Virus record (IMG/VR): IMGVR_UViG_3300025769_000183
Span: 1 to 50,468 of that record
From: a virus
Length of the DNA: 50,468 nucleotides
Direction: 5' to 3' (one strand)
Shown: positions 17,166 through 27,794 of the stretch, one piece after another
How positions within the stretch are numbered: position 1 is the stretch's first letter
Layout: the number at the start of each line of letters is the position of its first letter
Translations under genes and position numbers: made by a program
Notes under the pieces: model-generated
Database searches by the model: none
The model's input: the letters and a program-made list of their open reading frames with translations, nothing else
What the model was told of the DNA's origin: nothing

Positions 17166-20100
17166 ATGAACGACGAGTTACTGCAATTATTGCAGAGTGG
17201 GTTTGATAGTGGATACAGCGAGGACCGCGTATTTGCTATGGCTATTAAGAATGGGTTTTCCTACAACGAAGTGACGTTGGCCCTAGAGTCTATTAGTAAA
17301 AAAAAAGACCAAACTCAACCTCCTCCCCAGGTTACAGACACTATGGTTTCTGGCTTGGAAGACTCTGGGTTGGATTTATCATACGAGACAAAGGCTGACG
17401 GAACGCAGTTTCCAGACGACTTATTAACTCAGCGATTTACTCAAAGCTCTGCTCCAAATAATAAACCGCAGGAAACTAACGATAGAGAATACCGTCATGC
17501 ACTAATCGCTGATGATTGGTTCGCTGATAGAGATGATTGGTTCGGTCGTACCGCTAGATGGTACAATAACTTTATGGCTATGGCTCTTGCGACCGGGGCT
17601 CAAGAAGATCTCCTAGACGAAAGCCCAGAGAACAATGTTGATGCTGCAGAGCGACTGGCTTATTACAACGAAATACAAAACAAATACAGAGACGAGCGAG
17701 GGTATCCCGGATGGGGAGATCTTGGTTCTGCTAGCGGATGGTGGAAGATGGTTTTACCGGAAGTAGCAGGTAACGTTTTTTCATCTATTGCTGGTGGTTT
17801 TGCAAGCGGTAGTGCGCAAGAAACTGTATTAAAAACTATTGCAGAGGGTCAAGCTATAGGAACTAGCGCTGGTCTTGCTGGTGGTCCTCTTGCTGAGTTT
17901 ACGGTTCCAATAGGTTACGTAGCTGGTACAGCATACGGTGCTGCTACCGGTACTTCTTTTGCTGGTTCATACGCCCTTGAAATGTCAGAGGCTATCGCCA
18001 AGGCTCTTGAAGACCTGCATATAGATACAGAAGACCCGGAAGAAATTGCACAGACCTTTGAGTCTGAGGAGGGTTTGAAAAAGATTAGAGAAGCAATGGA
18101 GCGCCGTAAGGTACGCGCTGCTACTATTGCATCTGTAGATGCTCTTCTCGCTGGAGGTGGTGGTAAAACCGCGCAGGCTATTAGAAAAGCTGGAGGTAGT
18201 AAAACAAAAGCAGTGGTCGCTGAGATATTAGTGGATGCCGCTGGAGGTGGTGCTGGTGAAACTGCAGGTCAGATCGTTGAAGAGGGTAAAGTTACCTCGG
18301 GTCTTGATATTGTTATGGAGGCTCTTGGCGGCCCAGTAATGGCCACGCCTGCTGCTGTAACCCGTGGCGCTAGCGCTAGGTATACAGAGCTGATGACTCC
18401 TACTGCAGAGAGAAACTATATCCAATGGGCTCAGCAGAACAAAGAAAACGGCAGTAGTATTACTACCGCGGCTTCACTTATGGGTGACGGCCAGGTTCAG
18501 ATAGTAGAGAAAAAGATACAAGAAACAAAAGAGCAGCTTAAGAATGCTAAGGGCAAAGAGGCAAAGCAAACTTTGCGTGATGACCTTAAGCAACTTAGAG
18601 AGAAGAAATACGAGATGCTCAATGCAAACATTAGAGCATTCGAGGAACTCAATCAAGACCAACAAGTAGAGTTACTCGAGAAGAGTCAAAAGATATTTGC
18701 ACTCCAGCAGGAGATGCAGGAGACAACAGACACAAAGCTTAAGTCAAGATTGGGTGCAGAGATCCTCACTATGATGACGGGCTTTAATACGTTTGAAGTA
18801 GAGGCTGTAGCCCCAGCGGTAGAAACTACTACCATGGATCAAATGCAGGCTCCGGTTATGCCAACAACAGATGCTAAGCCTATCGTCGAAGGGCGCTCTG
18901 AGGTTGACGCCTTAACTATCAACACACTAGAAGATGGAACTGAGGTTATTGCTCAGCGTCCTATCGATGGAACAGAGGTGCAAGGCGCTCTCCGCTTGGA
19001 GGGTAACCCAGAAAACCCTACACTGGTAGTTGAGACTGAAACAGAAAAAGTAGAACTCGGGCAGCGTAGTGAGGTAGACCCGTCTACAATCAGAATGTTT
19101 GAGCCGGCTATTGCTGAGCGTGAGACACTAGCGGTGCAGGAAGATGGATCGTTTGTTTATCAACGTGATGACAACCCTAACGTACCGCAAGGAACAAAGC
19201 TTACTATTGATGAAGAGGCTGGCGTTAGCGCTATCTCTGTATTTGGCGAAGGCCAATTCAATCCACTACAAACACCAGAGGCAATTGCTGGTGACGCAGA
19301 CAGAGGTGTCCGTGTACAAATGAAAAACGAAAGCGGTGAGGTTGTTGAGCTCTACGGCCAAGACGCATTGGATGCTGCATATCAAATACTGCTGGCAGCC
19401 AAAGAGAACCCTGCAGATAGAGCAAAAGTTAACCAAGTAATTGAGAACAATGAAGCAGCAAGACAAGCCCTTGAACAAGCCGAACGTGAGTTCGCAGAAG
19501 AAGGATCTGTACCAGAGACTGATGGACCTACCACAGAGCAAGCGCAACCAAGTGTTGGCCCAGCTCCTCGCCCAGCCGAAAGAGTAGCCCCGGGTGCTGC
19601 TGAAGAGGCAGCGTCAGAAACGGAGAAGACTAGAGAGGCCGTTAACGAACTAGACGATTCCGTTGAGGTTCGTGGTGGCGCAGTAAATCCAAGACGCCAC
19701 GGTGTAACCCCACGTATTGCAAGCATGCTTAACAGCGCGTATAATGCATTCGTTGGTTTATATACAGAAGCTCCTCGTGTTATTATCCATAAAACAAAAG
19801 AGTCGTTGCAGCGTGCTACCGGAGGCCCGTACGAAGCTTTCTATGAACATGAAAGAGAGGGTGGCCCAGCTATACACGTTATGTATAATGCGACTACCGC
19901 TGCTATACGTGAAGAGTTTGCGCACGCAGGACTTCGTCACGTCATGGTACTCCAGCCTGCTGTTCGTACAAAATTGTTTAACGACCTGCAAGGCATTAAC
20001 AATGAAACACTTCGCAATAAAATCAATGAGCGCTTCCGTAAGTACGTAGCGTTCTATATGGAGCGTGGTGCTTCTGAGGCAAAGGCTGTTGCCATCGCTG

Positions 20101-23100
20101 AAGAGGAGGCTATTGTCGGTATCATTGCAGACATCAACGACAACCTTAATCAGATTGACGCTAGTGCTAAGGCTAAGACTAGACGTGTTATCAACAAGAT
20201 GCTCGGCACTAAGCTTGGCAAGTTCCACCTAAAGAGCAACAACGATTTAGTCAATATGATCGAGCGTGTTACGCAGGGATACAGAACTGGTAATAAGATA
20301 TACATATTAGACATTGTTAGAAACGCACAGCCAAATCCAAATCCGAACCCGGCAGAGGCAATGCGTACTGAGTCTGACCCTACATCAGATGACCGTGCTC
20401 GATTGATTGACTTTGCGTTTGACCGTGACCTCGATTTGTCCGACATGAAGAAGTTGGGTAGCGGTGCTTTTGGTTATGCCTTCATGGTTAAAGATAAGGA
20501 TGGGCGAGACGTTGTCCTTAAGCAGGCACAGAGCGTTGACGAGATGTACATTGCTTCAAACTACTTTGATAGATTTGGTGGTAAGCTACCGGGCCTTGCT
20601 CAGTACTACGATGTAGCAATTGCTTCCGATGTAGATGGAGTGCCGTTTATATACCAACTCAAAGAGTATTTACCGACATCAATGACAGACGTTGTTGGTA
20701 GAGATGGCGTCACTTCTCAGCTTAACATTGGCGCTGTAATCGGAGACCTTGAGAACATTGCTGAATCATTAAACAGAAACTTCCCTTACTCCGGTGCTTT
20801 AGGTCCTAGTAGAGGGATTAGTAAAATCCAGCATCAAGCCATGATCGAAAACATGACCGTGGCGAAACAACTTTACCAAGCTCTTAAGGCTGCTAGACTT
20901 GAGTCAATCAATGATTCAGAGAGAACTGCTGGTTCTGGTTTTGTAGAGTTGAGACTGTCTAATCTAAAGGCAGTGTTTAGTCCTATACTAAATTCAAGAG
21001 AGCTTAACATAGAAATGAACACATACAAATACTTGTATGAACATTTGTTTGGTTTAGACTACTACGCTGACGACCGTTTGGTTTTAAAGCCGGATGTCAC
21101 TAGAGCTGAGTTATCTGCCTCACTTTTGCGTAAGCATGTAGTAAAGAGTTTAGTTACTGATATCGCTGACGGTTTGTTTAATTGGGCGTCTGTTGGTACT
21201 GCTACTTTAGAGTCGCTTCAAACAAAGGCTAGGCTCTTGGGTGAGGCCAGTCCTAGCAGCTTAGAGCGTTACGAGATAAGACAAGAATCTTTAGAAGATC
21301 TAGAGCAAAACCACCCCGGTTCGCTAGAGAAGATATCTAAATTGTACGACAACAATGAAATGATATTCACTCTAATAGACAACGCTATCCGTGCTGCTTT
21401 TGACGTCGAAGGCTTTACCGCTGAAGAAGTGATAGATGTTTCGATGGCTTATCTCGATAACCAGGTGGCAATGAGTAAGAGTCTTGGGCAGTTGGGCTTG
21501 AGATCAGCAGACCTTCACCCTGGCAACGTAGGGTTCGCAGCTATCAACTCCGAGAATAAGATTGAAAGATTCTCTTCTGTCAAGTTCTTTGATATCATGG
21601 GCCCGATATATGAGGGCGTAGAGCGAGGAGGGAATTTCCCGGTTACAGAGATTGATGCGTTTATAGCCAGGGATTTCAAGGAGTTTGTTAATGAAGGTAA
21701 CAGAAGACTTAAAGATGCTGCCGCTGATATGGATTACTACACCAGTTTCGGTGAGGAAGACTTTGCGGCACGCACATATTACAATCACATAGGTGTTGGT
21801 GTTATACCTCCTATCACCATCAAGGCTATACTAGATGCAGAACCGGAAATGTCTATAGGCGAAAGCAACCTGGGGTATGATGGTACTGCACATCCTAAAT
21901 CTAGAGAAGCTCTTAAGCACATAGCAAAGACCATTGGTCTTGTTAAACTGATGCATAAGAATCCAGACTACAAGTTAATGAGGGTTCTGCAAAACGAGTT
22001 GTTTAAAGTAGATGGTGCTCTGGGTGTTACCAAAGTAGACACTCAACAGCGTGACGACATATACTTCTTTAACGAGCAGGTACAGACAGCTTTCCATGAT
22101 GTGCTCCAAGAGTATCAGCGTGAGGCTATGCTTGATCCTAGTGAGCGTTCAACTGTAGACAGTGGCAACCGTGCTCGTATTGAAGAGTACCTTCTTGCCG
22201 AGAGTATTGAATTTAAGGCGATCGAAGAGATTGGCTCTGGTGCTTTTGGCAAAGCATTTATTGTTAACACCCCAGACGGAAACGTCGTTGTTAAAAGAAC
22301 CGCAAGCAAGAGAGAGACCTACATTAGTTCAAGATATATCAAGCGCCATAACGGTAAGCTTCCTGGGCTTGTTAAGTATCACGCGATGAGGGCGATGTTC
22401 CTGGACGCCGCAAACGATTGGATGGGCAGCGGTGTGATATTTGTCACAAAAGATTTATCAAACACAACTGTTGACAAGTACGGTTCTAGTTATGATATTT
22501 CGGTAGGCGATGTCTTCGGACAGATTACACTGGCTGTTAATAGTGTATACGATAAGTCAACAGAGCTGCTAGGTAATGTAGATCCTGGACCAGGTGTGCG
22601 TAACGGTATAGATTTACATACCGCGCAAAATACCGCGCTGGCTTTAATGCAGGTCTATCAAGACCCATACAAGGTTGCAGAGATTAATAAGTATATTGAA
22701 GATGAGCTTCCGGGAATCATGCTTCGTGGAGACAATTCCCCTAACACTGTAACTCAAGAAGTTATTGACGGGTCTATGACCCTTGAAGATATCATTGGTT
22801 ATGCTGTTAACTTCTGGCAGATGGCAGGGTCGTTTACTTTATTAGGCGCCGCCAATCCAGATATACACAGCGCTAATCTAGGTTTCTCAAAAGAAGAGAA
22901 AACATTAAATGGATACCCCTTACTTGAAGCATTTGATGTTGACGGGTTTGAGAACAACATGATGCTCAACAGCCGCCAGGCACAAGAGGACCATCAAACT
23001 TTCATGAATGAGATAACAGACGAGACAAAAGCTGCATTCATTCCTGGGTATCAAGACAAGCAATACTTCTTCTTTGGGCAACCGTTTTCTCAGTTGAATC

Positions 23101-26100
23101 CAGTGGGGCTTGTTGGTGAGGAGGCTGCTAAGTTTAGAGAAGAGAACAAAGATGAGATAGTAATGGAGACCGCTATCCCAGCTCAAGTTCCAATCACCAC
23201 CATGCAGGACGTCATGTACGATCAAGAAGAGGCTGAGTACACAGCAGGAGACATCATTGAAGAACTTCGATTGCCTCGAGACGACGAATCTCCTTACAGT
23301 AATAAGGACCCGTATTCAGATATACTTAGACAGTACGATTACGGATACACAATCCCATACCTTGACGGTACAGAATTGTTTAGAGATTTCCGTAGACAAG
23401 AAGACGGAAGCACGGCAGACTTTAGAGCTGGAGAGATAGCGGAACTGCTTACCAAGAACATAGATCAGTATGCTCTTAGTGATATGATTGAAAGGATGAA
23501 TGAGCCTATGTTCCAAGCAACCTATTCAAGTCGATTCAAGGATATCTTTGAGACCAGAGAAAAACAAAGAGCAAGCTTGGTTTCTGCCTTGAAGTCTAAG
23601 CTCGACTACATGGAGAATGGAAACCGCGCTCGACTAGATGACGAGACCGTTGAGTTAGCGGTATCTAAAATCAGCGGCGGCAAGCGCGTGTCTCCTGCTC
23701 GTGCTACATCTGCTGGTTCAGATGTCAAGCTTAACTATGACGGGTCGAGACAAATCTCTATGGACTACACCAGAGAGAACGCTCCAGCTGTATATGTTCG
23801 TGGCGCTTTCGTATTGGGTACACACACAATGATGTCTGACATCAAGGGTACTAAAGCTTTAGATACTAAGAACCCTACAGAGGCTCAACTGAAAAAGGCT
23901 GACGAGATCTACGAGATATTCGTTGAGCGCGCAACCAAGAACCTTATTAGACTTCACGATTCTTTCAGTGAAGATGTGAGAAAATATTCTAAGCTCTGGT
24001 ATGTTGGTGCTAACCTTACCGCTCAAGACATGGGCGCAAGATATGGGTACTCTCAAGAGCAAGCCGCCGGTATCCTAGCGGCTCTGTCTCCGCAGAAAGA
24101 TTGGTATCAGAACATGGCGCTAGCTGAAGCGGTGATGCGCGTGATGCGCAATCAGAAAGATACAGAGTTTTCTAAGGCTATGTATAACAAAGCCCTTGGT
24201 AATACACGTAAGGTAAACAACAAGGTGCTTAGCCAGCAAGACTTTAAGAAAGCGGTAAACGAAAAAGCATACCAAGCTTACCTCAAGAGAAAGGCTGTGT
24301 TGCAGAGCATGATAGGCAAGACTTTAGGCGAGATGAGTCTCGAGGAAAACGGAGCTATGAACGCTGCTATGTTTGTCCGTACATACAACGAGATGTTTGA
24401 GGATCGCAACTACCACGTGGTAAGTCCTATTGGTGAGCGTATTGGTTATGCTAAGAAAGCAGATGGGTCTATGTCCACTATGGCATGGGGTTCTTATGCT
24501 GAGATTTCTTCAGCAACATCTATTGTGTTGAACGGTACTATGTCAAACATCGACAAGCAGGTTGGTGACCAACACAAGGTGCGTTCATTCTTCAACAATA
24601 TCAATAACCCTAACTCTTTGGAGGGTGATGTTACGATTGACACTCACGCTGTTGCGGCTGCAGAGCTACTACCTTTAGCAGGGTCTAGCTCAGAGGTGTT
24701 CCACAACTTCGGCGGTGGTACTGCTGCTATGAAAGTCAAAGCTGGTAGTTCAAACCTCGGCATCAAGGGTGTGTACTTTGCGTATGCAGAGGCATACCGT
24801 AGAGCAGCAGACGAGAAAGGTATACTTGCAAGAGAGATGCAGTCTATCACATGGGAAGCTGTACGTACTTTGTTTACCGCAGGCTTCAAGGCTCAGAAGA
24901 AAAACAAGCAAGAGGTTCGTGCCATCTGGCAAGAGTATAGCAAGGGTAACATTAGCTTTGAAGAAGCTCAAGACCAGGTGTTTGAAAGAGCCGGCGGTGT
25001 GTTCAACCCGGACTGGTATGTAGACAGCGGCGATCGCGCAAGGCTAGATGAAACTAGAGAGAGACGTCACGCTCGCAAGATGTTCCAGAACCTACGACCA
25101 GATGTTCCTTTCGAGGCAGCCGTTCGTGAAGAACTTAAGAGAGACCCTTCTAGATTCTATGAACCTCAAAAGTTTAGCGAGATCAAAGAGCGTCTAGAAG
25201 AGATGAGTATTGAGGAGCTCCTTGCTGAGATGAAAGACGTTGCTATGTTTGACGGAGATAACCCCTCTGTTATCAATGACGCAATGGGTTCTTTAGCCGG
25301 AGGAGACTTCCGTGTTCTAGCAACACTTGAGTACCTCAAGAGACTGCAGCAGCAGGGGCGTACTTCTGAGTACCGTGCTGTTCTGAAAAGGTTCTTTGAA
25401 ACTGGTACAGCTGTCGGTCAATTGTTACGACAGTTCGGTGAAATAAAAGGCCAGACTCCAGAGGGAATGAAAGACCTGGTTGACAGTGTGTACGAAGCAA
25501 ACGGCACTACTCTCTCTGATACAGAGTACGAAGAGATGGGTGCTATTGTTGATGATTTGTTTGATGGTCAGCAAGATGTTCAAGCATTGATCAAAGAGCT
25601 TTCGGAAACCACAGACATGGACCGTGTTGGAGAGATTGAGGGAAGATTAGAGGACGCTAAACGCAGAGTGTCTGAGGCTAACAAACGATTGAATGAATTC
25701 AATAGCAAGTATGCTATGACATGGGGTAAACTAATTGGTTTACTTATCCAAGGTAACCTTCTTACTCCGGTGTCGCAGATGGTCAACGTTACCGCCAACC
25801 TTTCTACGCTACCTATCCTAATGCTAGACAAGACTCTTGGGTATGGCGCTGAGGTTTTGATTAACGGTATCCGCAAGAGCATGGGGAAAGATGTTGACCC
25901 TAGTATAGCATCATTACCACCTTCTATAACTGCAGCAATCTACGCTGGTAAACAGTTTGGTGTTGGTATTAAAGACGCATACAAGAGTGCTATTGGAGAG
26001 ACTGTACCTAACGATAAGTTTGAGTACAACATGCAGCTTCAGCTGGCGCCCATCAAAGCATTCGGTTTGATAATGGCGAACAGCGACAAGCTTCCGGACG

Positions 26101-27794
26101 CTGTGAAGAACGGTACTAAATTAGATCAGATTGATTACCGTGCTAAGAAATTCCTAGAGGCAGTTGGTGGTACACCAGCAAACCTTATGTTCAGACTGCT
26201 GGCGTTTGGTGATGTGCCGTTCTTTAAATTCATGGAGGGATACGAACTATACAGAGTCGGTAAGTCTTTAGGGCTTAGTGGTGATGAGTTAAATAGATTC
26301 TTGAAGTATCCAAATGAAGAGTACAGAAACAAGGCAACACAAGCAGGTCTAAAGGTTACGTTCCAAGAGGATAACCAGTTTGCTACATGGTTGAATAAGG
26401 CTATAACAAGAACCGCTGATTTAATCGGGGAGCGCAGTCGTGTATTAGAGAATGCTTTCCGTGTTGTGGTGCGTATGCACATGCCGTACGTTAAGACTCC
26501 GGCTAACATCCTCGCTCAAAGTATTCAGCTAGCACACCCTGCTATACCTATTGCTACCATTGCTATCAAGAAAGCAGCAAGAGGGAGAGTATCTCAGCGC
26601 GAGCTTGCCGAGTTGTTGTCGAAAGCATTCATGAGCTGGCTGATGTATAAAGCCACACAGCGATTGATGGAAAGCGGATTGATTACTACTCCGGTAGATG
26701 CTGACGTTGCAAGAGAAAGAGATTTGAAATACTCGGTCGCTCCACCCAACTCGATCAACATCACCGGTATCAATAGACTATTGAAAGGTGAAGACCCTAC
26801 ACTTCAAGCGAATGATGTATGGTTTAACTATCAGAAGCTTGGTCTTGGTGGTGCGGTAATGGCAGCCCAGGCAGTAGGCTTGAAGTCCACAATGCGTGAT
26901 GCGCAGATGGAGTCTAGAGTACTTAACCGCTCGGACAACTTCATGGATTACCTTGCAGATTTAACGGGTGTTGTTCCTGGGGTGTTAGGTTCTATGATGA
27001 ACCAGTCTTTCCTTACTGGTATTGACGGTATCATTAAGCTTCTTGCTGACCCAAGCGAGCGCCAGCTCACTAAGTACCTTGAGAACATTTCGCGTTCTGG
27101 TTTCTCTGTGATTCTCCCGAACTCACTCAGCGCATTCTACCGCTCTGGTCGTGAGTATCTTCCGGACTACAGACATCCTAACGCAGACTTCTTCAACGTG
27201 CTTGACAACATCTTGCGTGATAAGACATTCAACTACCTGGGTACTGGCGAGCAGGTCATACCTCGTGTGAATATTTGGGGTGAGTCAATCACGCAAACTC
27301 CAGAGGGTGGTGGCTCATTGATGATCGGTGATGGAGATGAGTACCCTTGGTTGTACAATACCTTCGGTGTATTCAAATCTAGAATCAGTTCTACTGACCC
27401 GGTAAAGGTTGAGATATACAACTTGTTCAAAGAGACCGGTGACACTGATGTGATCCCTGGATATCCTATGCCGGTGGGTAAGTTAAAGATTCAACTCACC
27501 AAGAGTGAATCAGCTTACTATGGATTGAATGTAAACGAACCGCACTACATTGACGTGATGCCTAAAGATGCGCATGCTATGATGAAGATGTTCGGTACAT
27601 ACAGATACAATGAGATTAAGAAGTTTGTTTCAAGCGACTCTTACGAGCGAATGACAAACGCACAAAAGATTAGTGCTTTGAAATCTATTTACAATAGAAA
27701 TTCTAGAGGCACATACGATGGCGGTATCTATCCATGGAAAGCATACCGTGATGGAATGGTTAGAAATTATTTTTTAGATTTAGGAGATGAGTAA
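17166..27794 (+). CDS. Giant polyvalent internal virion protein with two kinase-like domains
   Basis: 3542 residues in one frame, over a fifth of the genome. Layout read from sequence: Gly/Ala-rich, membrane-prone segment (~197-280); coiled coil (~444-519); Pro/Glu linker (~784-825); region with EEFAH at 916-920, like a zincin HExxH with its first His replaced; kinase-fold domain 1 (Gly loop 'LGSGAFG' at 1097, Lys 1119, 'DLHPGN' at 1449, 'FDIMG' at ~1475); kinase-fold domain 2 ('IGSGAFG' at 1689, Lys 1710, 'DIHSAN' at 1899, 'FDVDG' at ~1923); a domain with 'ALSPQKDW' (2306) and 'IDTHA' (2491) resembling HhH-GPD glycosylases; and a C-terminal part (~2850-3540) like the LPD38-type domain of large polyvalent proteins. 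[GD][ND]RAR[LI] motifs sit at about 1075, 1667, 2152 and 2622. It is probably ejected into the host with the DNA. Both kinase cores look intact, but their targets cannot be predicted. Confidence 0.8.
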   Translation: MNDELLQLLQSGFDSGYSEDRVFAMAIKNGFSYNEVTLALESISKKKDQTQPPPQVTDTMVSGLEDSGLDLSYETKADGTQFPDDLLTQRFTQSSAPNNKPQETNDREYRHALIADDWFADRDDWFGRTARWYNNFMAMALATGAQEDLLDESPENNVDAAERLAYYNEIQNKYRDERGYPGWGDLGSASGWWKMVLPEVAGNVFSSIAGGFASGSAQETVLKTIAEGQAIGTSAGLAGGPLAEFTVPIGYVAGTAYGAATGTSFAGSYALEMSEAIAKALEDLHIDTEDPEEIAQTFESEEGLKKIREAMERRKVRAATIASVDALLAGGGGKTAQAIRKAGGSKTKAVVAEILVDAAGGGAGETAGQIVEEGKVTSGLDIVMEALGGPVMATPAAVTRGASARYTELMTPTAERNYIQWAQQNKENGSSITTAASLMGDGQVQIVEKKIQETKEQLKNAKGKEAKQTLRDDLKQLREKKYEMLNANIRAFEELNQDQQVELLEKSQKIFALQQEMQETTDTKLKSRLGAEILTMMTGFNTFEVEAVAPAVETTTMDQMQAPVMPTTDAKPIVEGRSEVDALTINTLEDGTEVIAQRPIDGTEVQGALRLEGNPENPTLVVETETEKVELGQRSEVDPSTIRMFEPAIAERETLAVQEDGSFVYQRDDNPNVPQGTKLTIDEEAGVSAISVFGEGQFNPLQTPEAIAGDADRGVRVQMKNESGEVVELYGQDALDAAYQILLAAKENPADRAKVNQVIENNEAARQALEQAEREFAEEGSVPETDGPTTEQAQPSVGPAPRPAERVAPGAAEEAASETEKTREAVNELDDSVEVRGGAVNPRRHGVTPRIASMLNSAYNAFVGLYTEAPRVIIHKTKESLQRATGGPYEAFYEHEREGGPAIHVMYNATTAAIREEFAHAGLRHVMVLQPAVRTKLFNDLQGINNETLRNKINERFRKYVAFYMERGASEAKAVAIAEEEAIVGIIADINDNLNQIDASAKAKTRRVINKMLGTKLGKFHLKSNNDLVNMIERVTQGYRTGNKIYILDIVRNAQPNPNPNPAEAMRTESDPTSDDRARLIDFAFDRDLDLSDMKKLGSGAFGYAFMVKDKDGRDVVLKQAQSVDEMYIASNYFDRFGGKLPGLAQYYDVAIASDVDGVPFIYQLKEYLPTSMTDVVGRDGVTSQLNIGAVIGDLENIAESLNRNFPYSGALGPSRGISKIQHQAMIENMTVAKQLYQALKAARLESINDSERTAGSGFVELRLSNLKAVFSPILNSRELNIEMNTYKYLYEHLFGLDYYADDRLVLKPDVTRAELSASLLRKHVVKSLVTDIADGLFNWASVGTATLESLQTKARLLGEASPSSLERYEIRQESLEDLEQNHPGSLEKISKLYDNNEMIFTLIDNAIRAAFDVEGFTAEEVIDVSMAYLDNQVAMSKSLGQLGLRSADLHPGNVGFAAINSENKIERFSSVKFFDIMGPIYEGVERGGNFPVTEIDAFIARDFKEFVNEGNRRLKDAAADMDYYTSFGEEDFAARTYYNHIGVGVIPPITIKAILDAEPEMSIGESNLGYDGTAHPKSREALKHIAKTIGLVKLMHKNPDYKLMRVLQNELFKVDGALGVTKVDTQQRDDIYFFNEQVQTAFHDVLQEYQREAMLDPSERSTVDSGNRARIEEYLLAESIEFKAIEEIGSGAFGKAFIVNTPDGNVVVKRTASKRETYISSRYIKRHNGKLPGLVKYHAMRAMFLDAANDWMGSGVIFVTKDLSNTTVDKYGSSYDISVGDVFGQITLAVNSVYDKSTELLGNVDPGPGVRNGIDLHTAQNTALALMQVYQDPYKVAEINKYIEDELPGIMLRGDNSPNTVTQEVIDGSMTLEDIIGYAVNFWQMAGSFTLLGAANPDIHSANLGFSKEEKTLNGYPLLEAFDVDGFENNMMLNSRQAQEDHQTFMNEITDETKAAFIPGYQDKQYFFFGQPFSQLNPVGLVGEEAAKFREENKDEIVMETAIPAQVPITTMQDVMYDQEEAEYTAGDIIEELRLPRDDESPYSNKDPYSDILRQYDYGYTIPYLDGTELFRDFRRQEDGSTADFRAGEIAELLTKNIDQYALSDMIERMNEPMFQATYSSRFKDIFETREKQRASLVSALKSKLDYMENGNRARLDDETVELAVSKISGGKRVSPARATSAGSDVKLNYDGSRQISMDYTRENAPAVYVRGAFVLGTHTMMSDIKGTKALDTKNPTEAQLKKADEIYEIFVERATKNLIRLHDSFSEDVRKYSKLWYVGANLTAQDMGARYGYSQEQAAGILAALSPQKDWYQNMALAEAVMRVMRNQKDTEFSKAMYNKALGNTRKVNNKVLSQQDFKKAVNEKAYQAYLKRKAVLQSMIGKTLGEMSLEENGAMNAAMFVRTYNEMFEDRNYHVVSPIGERIGYAKKADGSMSTMAWGSYAEISSATSIVLNGTMSNIDKQVGDQHKVRSFFNNINNPNSLEGDVTIDTHAVAAAELLPLAGSSSEVFHNFGGGTAAMKVKAGSSNLGIKGVYFAYAEAYRRAADEKGILAREMQSITWEAVRTLFTAGFKAQKKNKQEVRAIWQEYSKGNISFEEAQDQVFERAGGVFNPDWYVDSGDRARLDETRERRHARKMFQNLRPDVPFEAAVREELKRDPSRFYEPQKFSEIKERLEEMSIEELLAEMKDVAMFDGDNPSVINDAMGSLAGGDFRVLATLEYLKRLQQQGRTSEYRAVLKRFFETGTAVGQLLRQFGEIKGQTPEGMKDLVDSVYEANGTTLSDTEYEEMGAIVDDLFDGQQDVQALIKELSETTDMDRVGEIEGRLEDAKRRVSEANKRLNEFNSKYAMTWGKLIGLLIQGNLLTPVSQMVNVTANLSTLPILMLDKTLGYGAEVLINGIRKSMGKDVDPSIASLPPSITAAIYAGKQFGVGIKDAYKSAIGETVPNDKFEYNMQLQLAPIKAFGLIMANSDKLPDAVKNGTKLDQIDYRAKKFLEAVGGTPANLMFRLLAFGDVPFFKFMEGYELYRVGKSLGLSGDELNRFLKYPNEEYRNKATQAGLKVTFQEDNQFATWLNKAITRTADLIGERSRVLENAFRVVVRMHMPYVKTPANILAQSIQLAHPAIPIATIAIKKAARGRVSQRELAELLSKAFMSWLMYKATQRLMESGLITTPVDADVARERDLKYSVAPPNSINITGINRLLKGEDPTLQANDVWFNYQKLGLGGAVMAAQAVGLKSTMRDAQMESRVLNRSDNFMDYLADLTGVVPGVLGSMMNQSFLTGIDGIIKLLADPSERQLTKYLENISRSGFSVILPNSLSAFYRSGREYLPDYRHPNADFFNVLDNILRDKTFNYLGTGEQVIPRVNIWGESITQTPEGGGSLMIGDGDEYPWLYNTFGVFKSRISSTDPVKVEIYNLFKETGDTDVIPGYPMPVGKLKIQLTKSESAYYGLNVNEPHYIDVMPKDAHAMMKMFGTYRYNEIKKFVSSDSYERMTNAQKISALKSIYNRNSRGTYDGGIYPWKAYRDGMVRNYFLDLGDE

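Noticed and set aside
19758-20228. 156-aa antisense ORF in the giant gene
   Set aside because: Shadow of a long, well-supported coding frame; composition is not protein-like.
17166-27794. N4-like virion RNA polymerase
   Set aside because: The length (3542 aa) resembles the N4 virion RNA polymerase, but no T7-type RNA polymerase motifs were seen; the middle of the protein is kinase-like instead.
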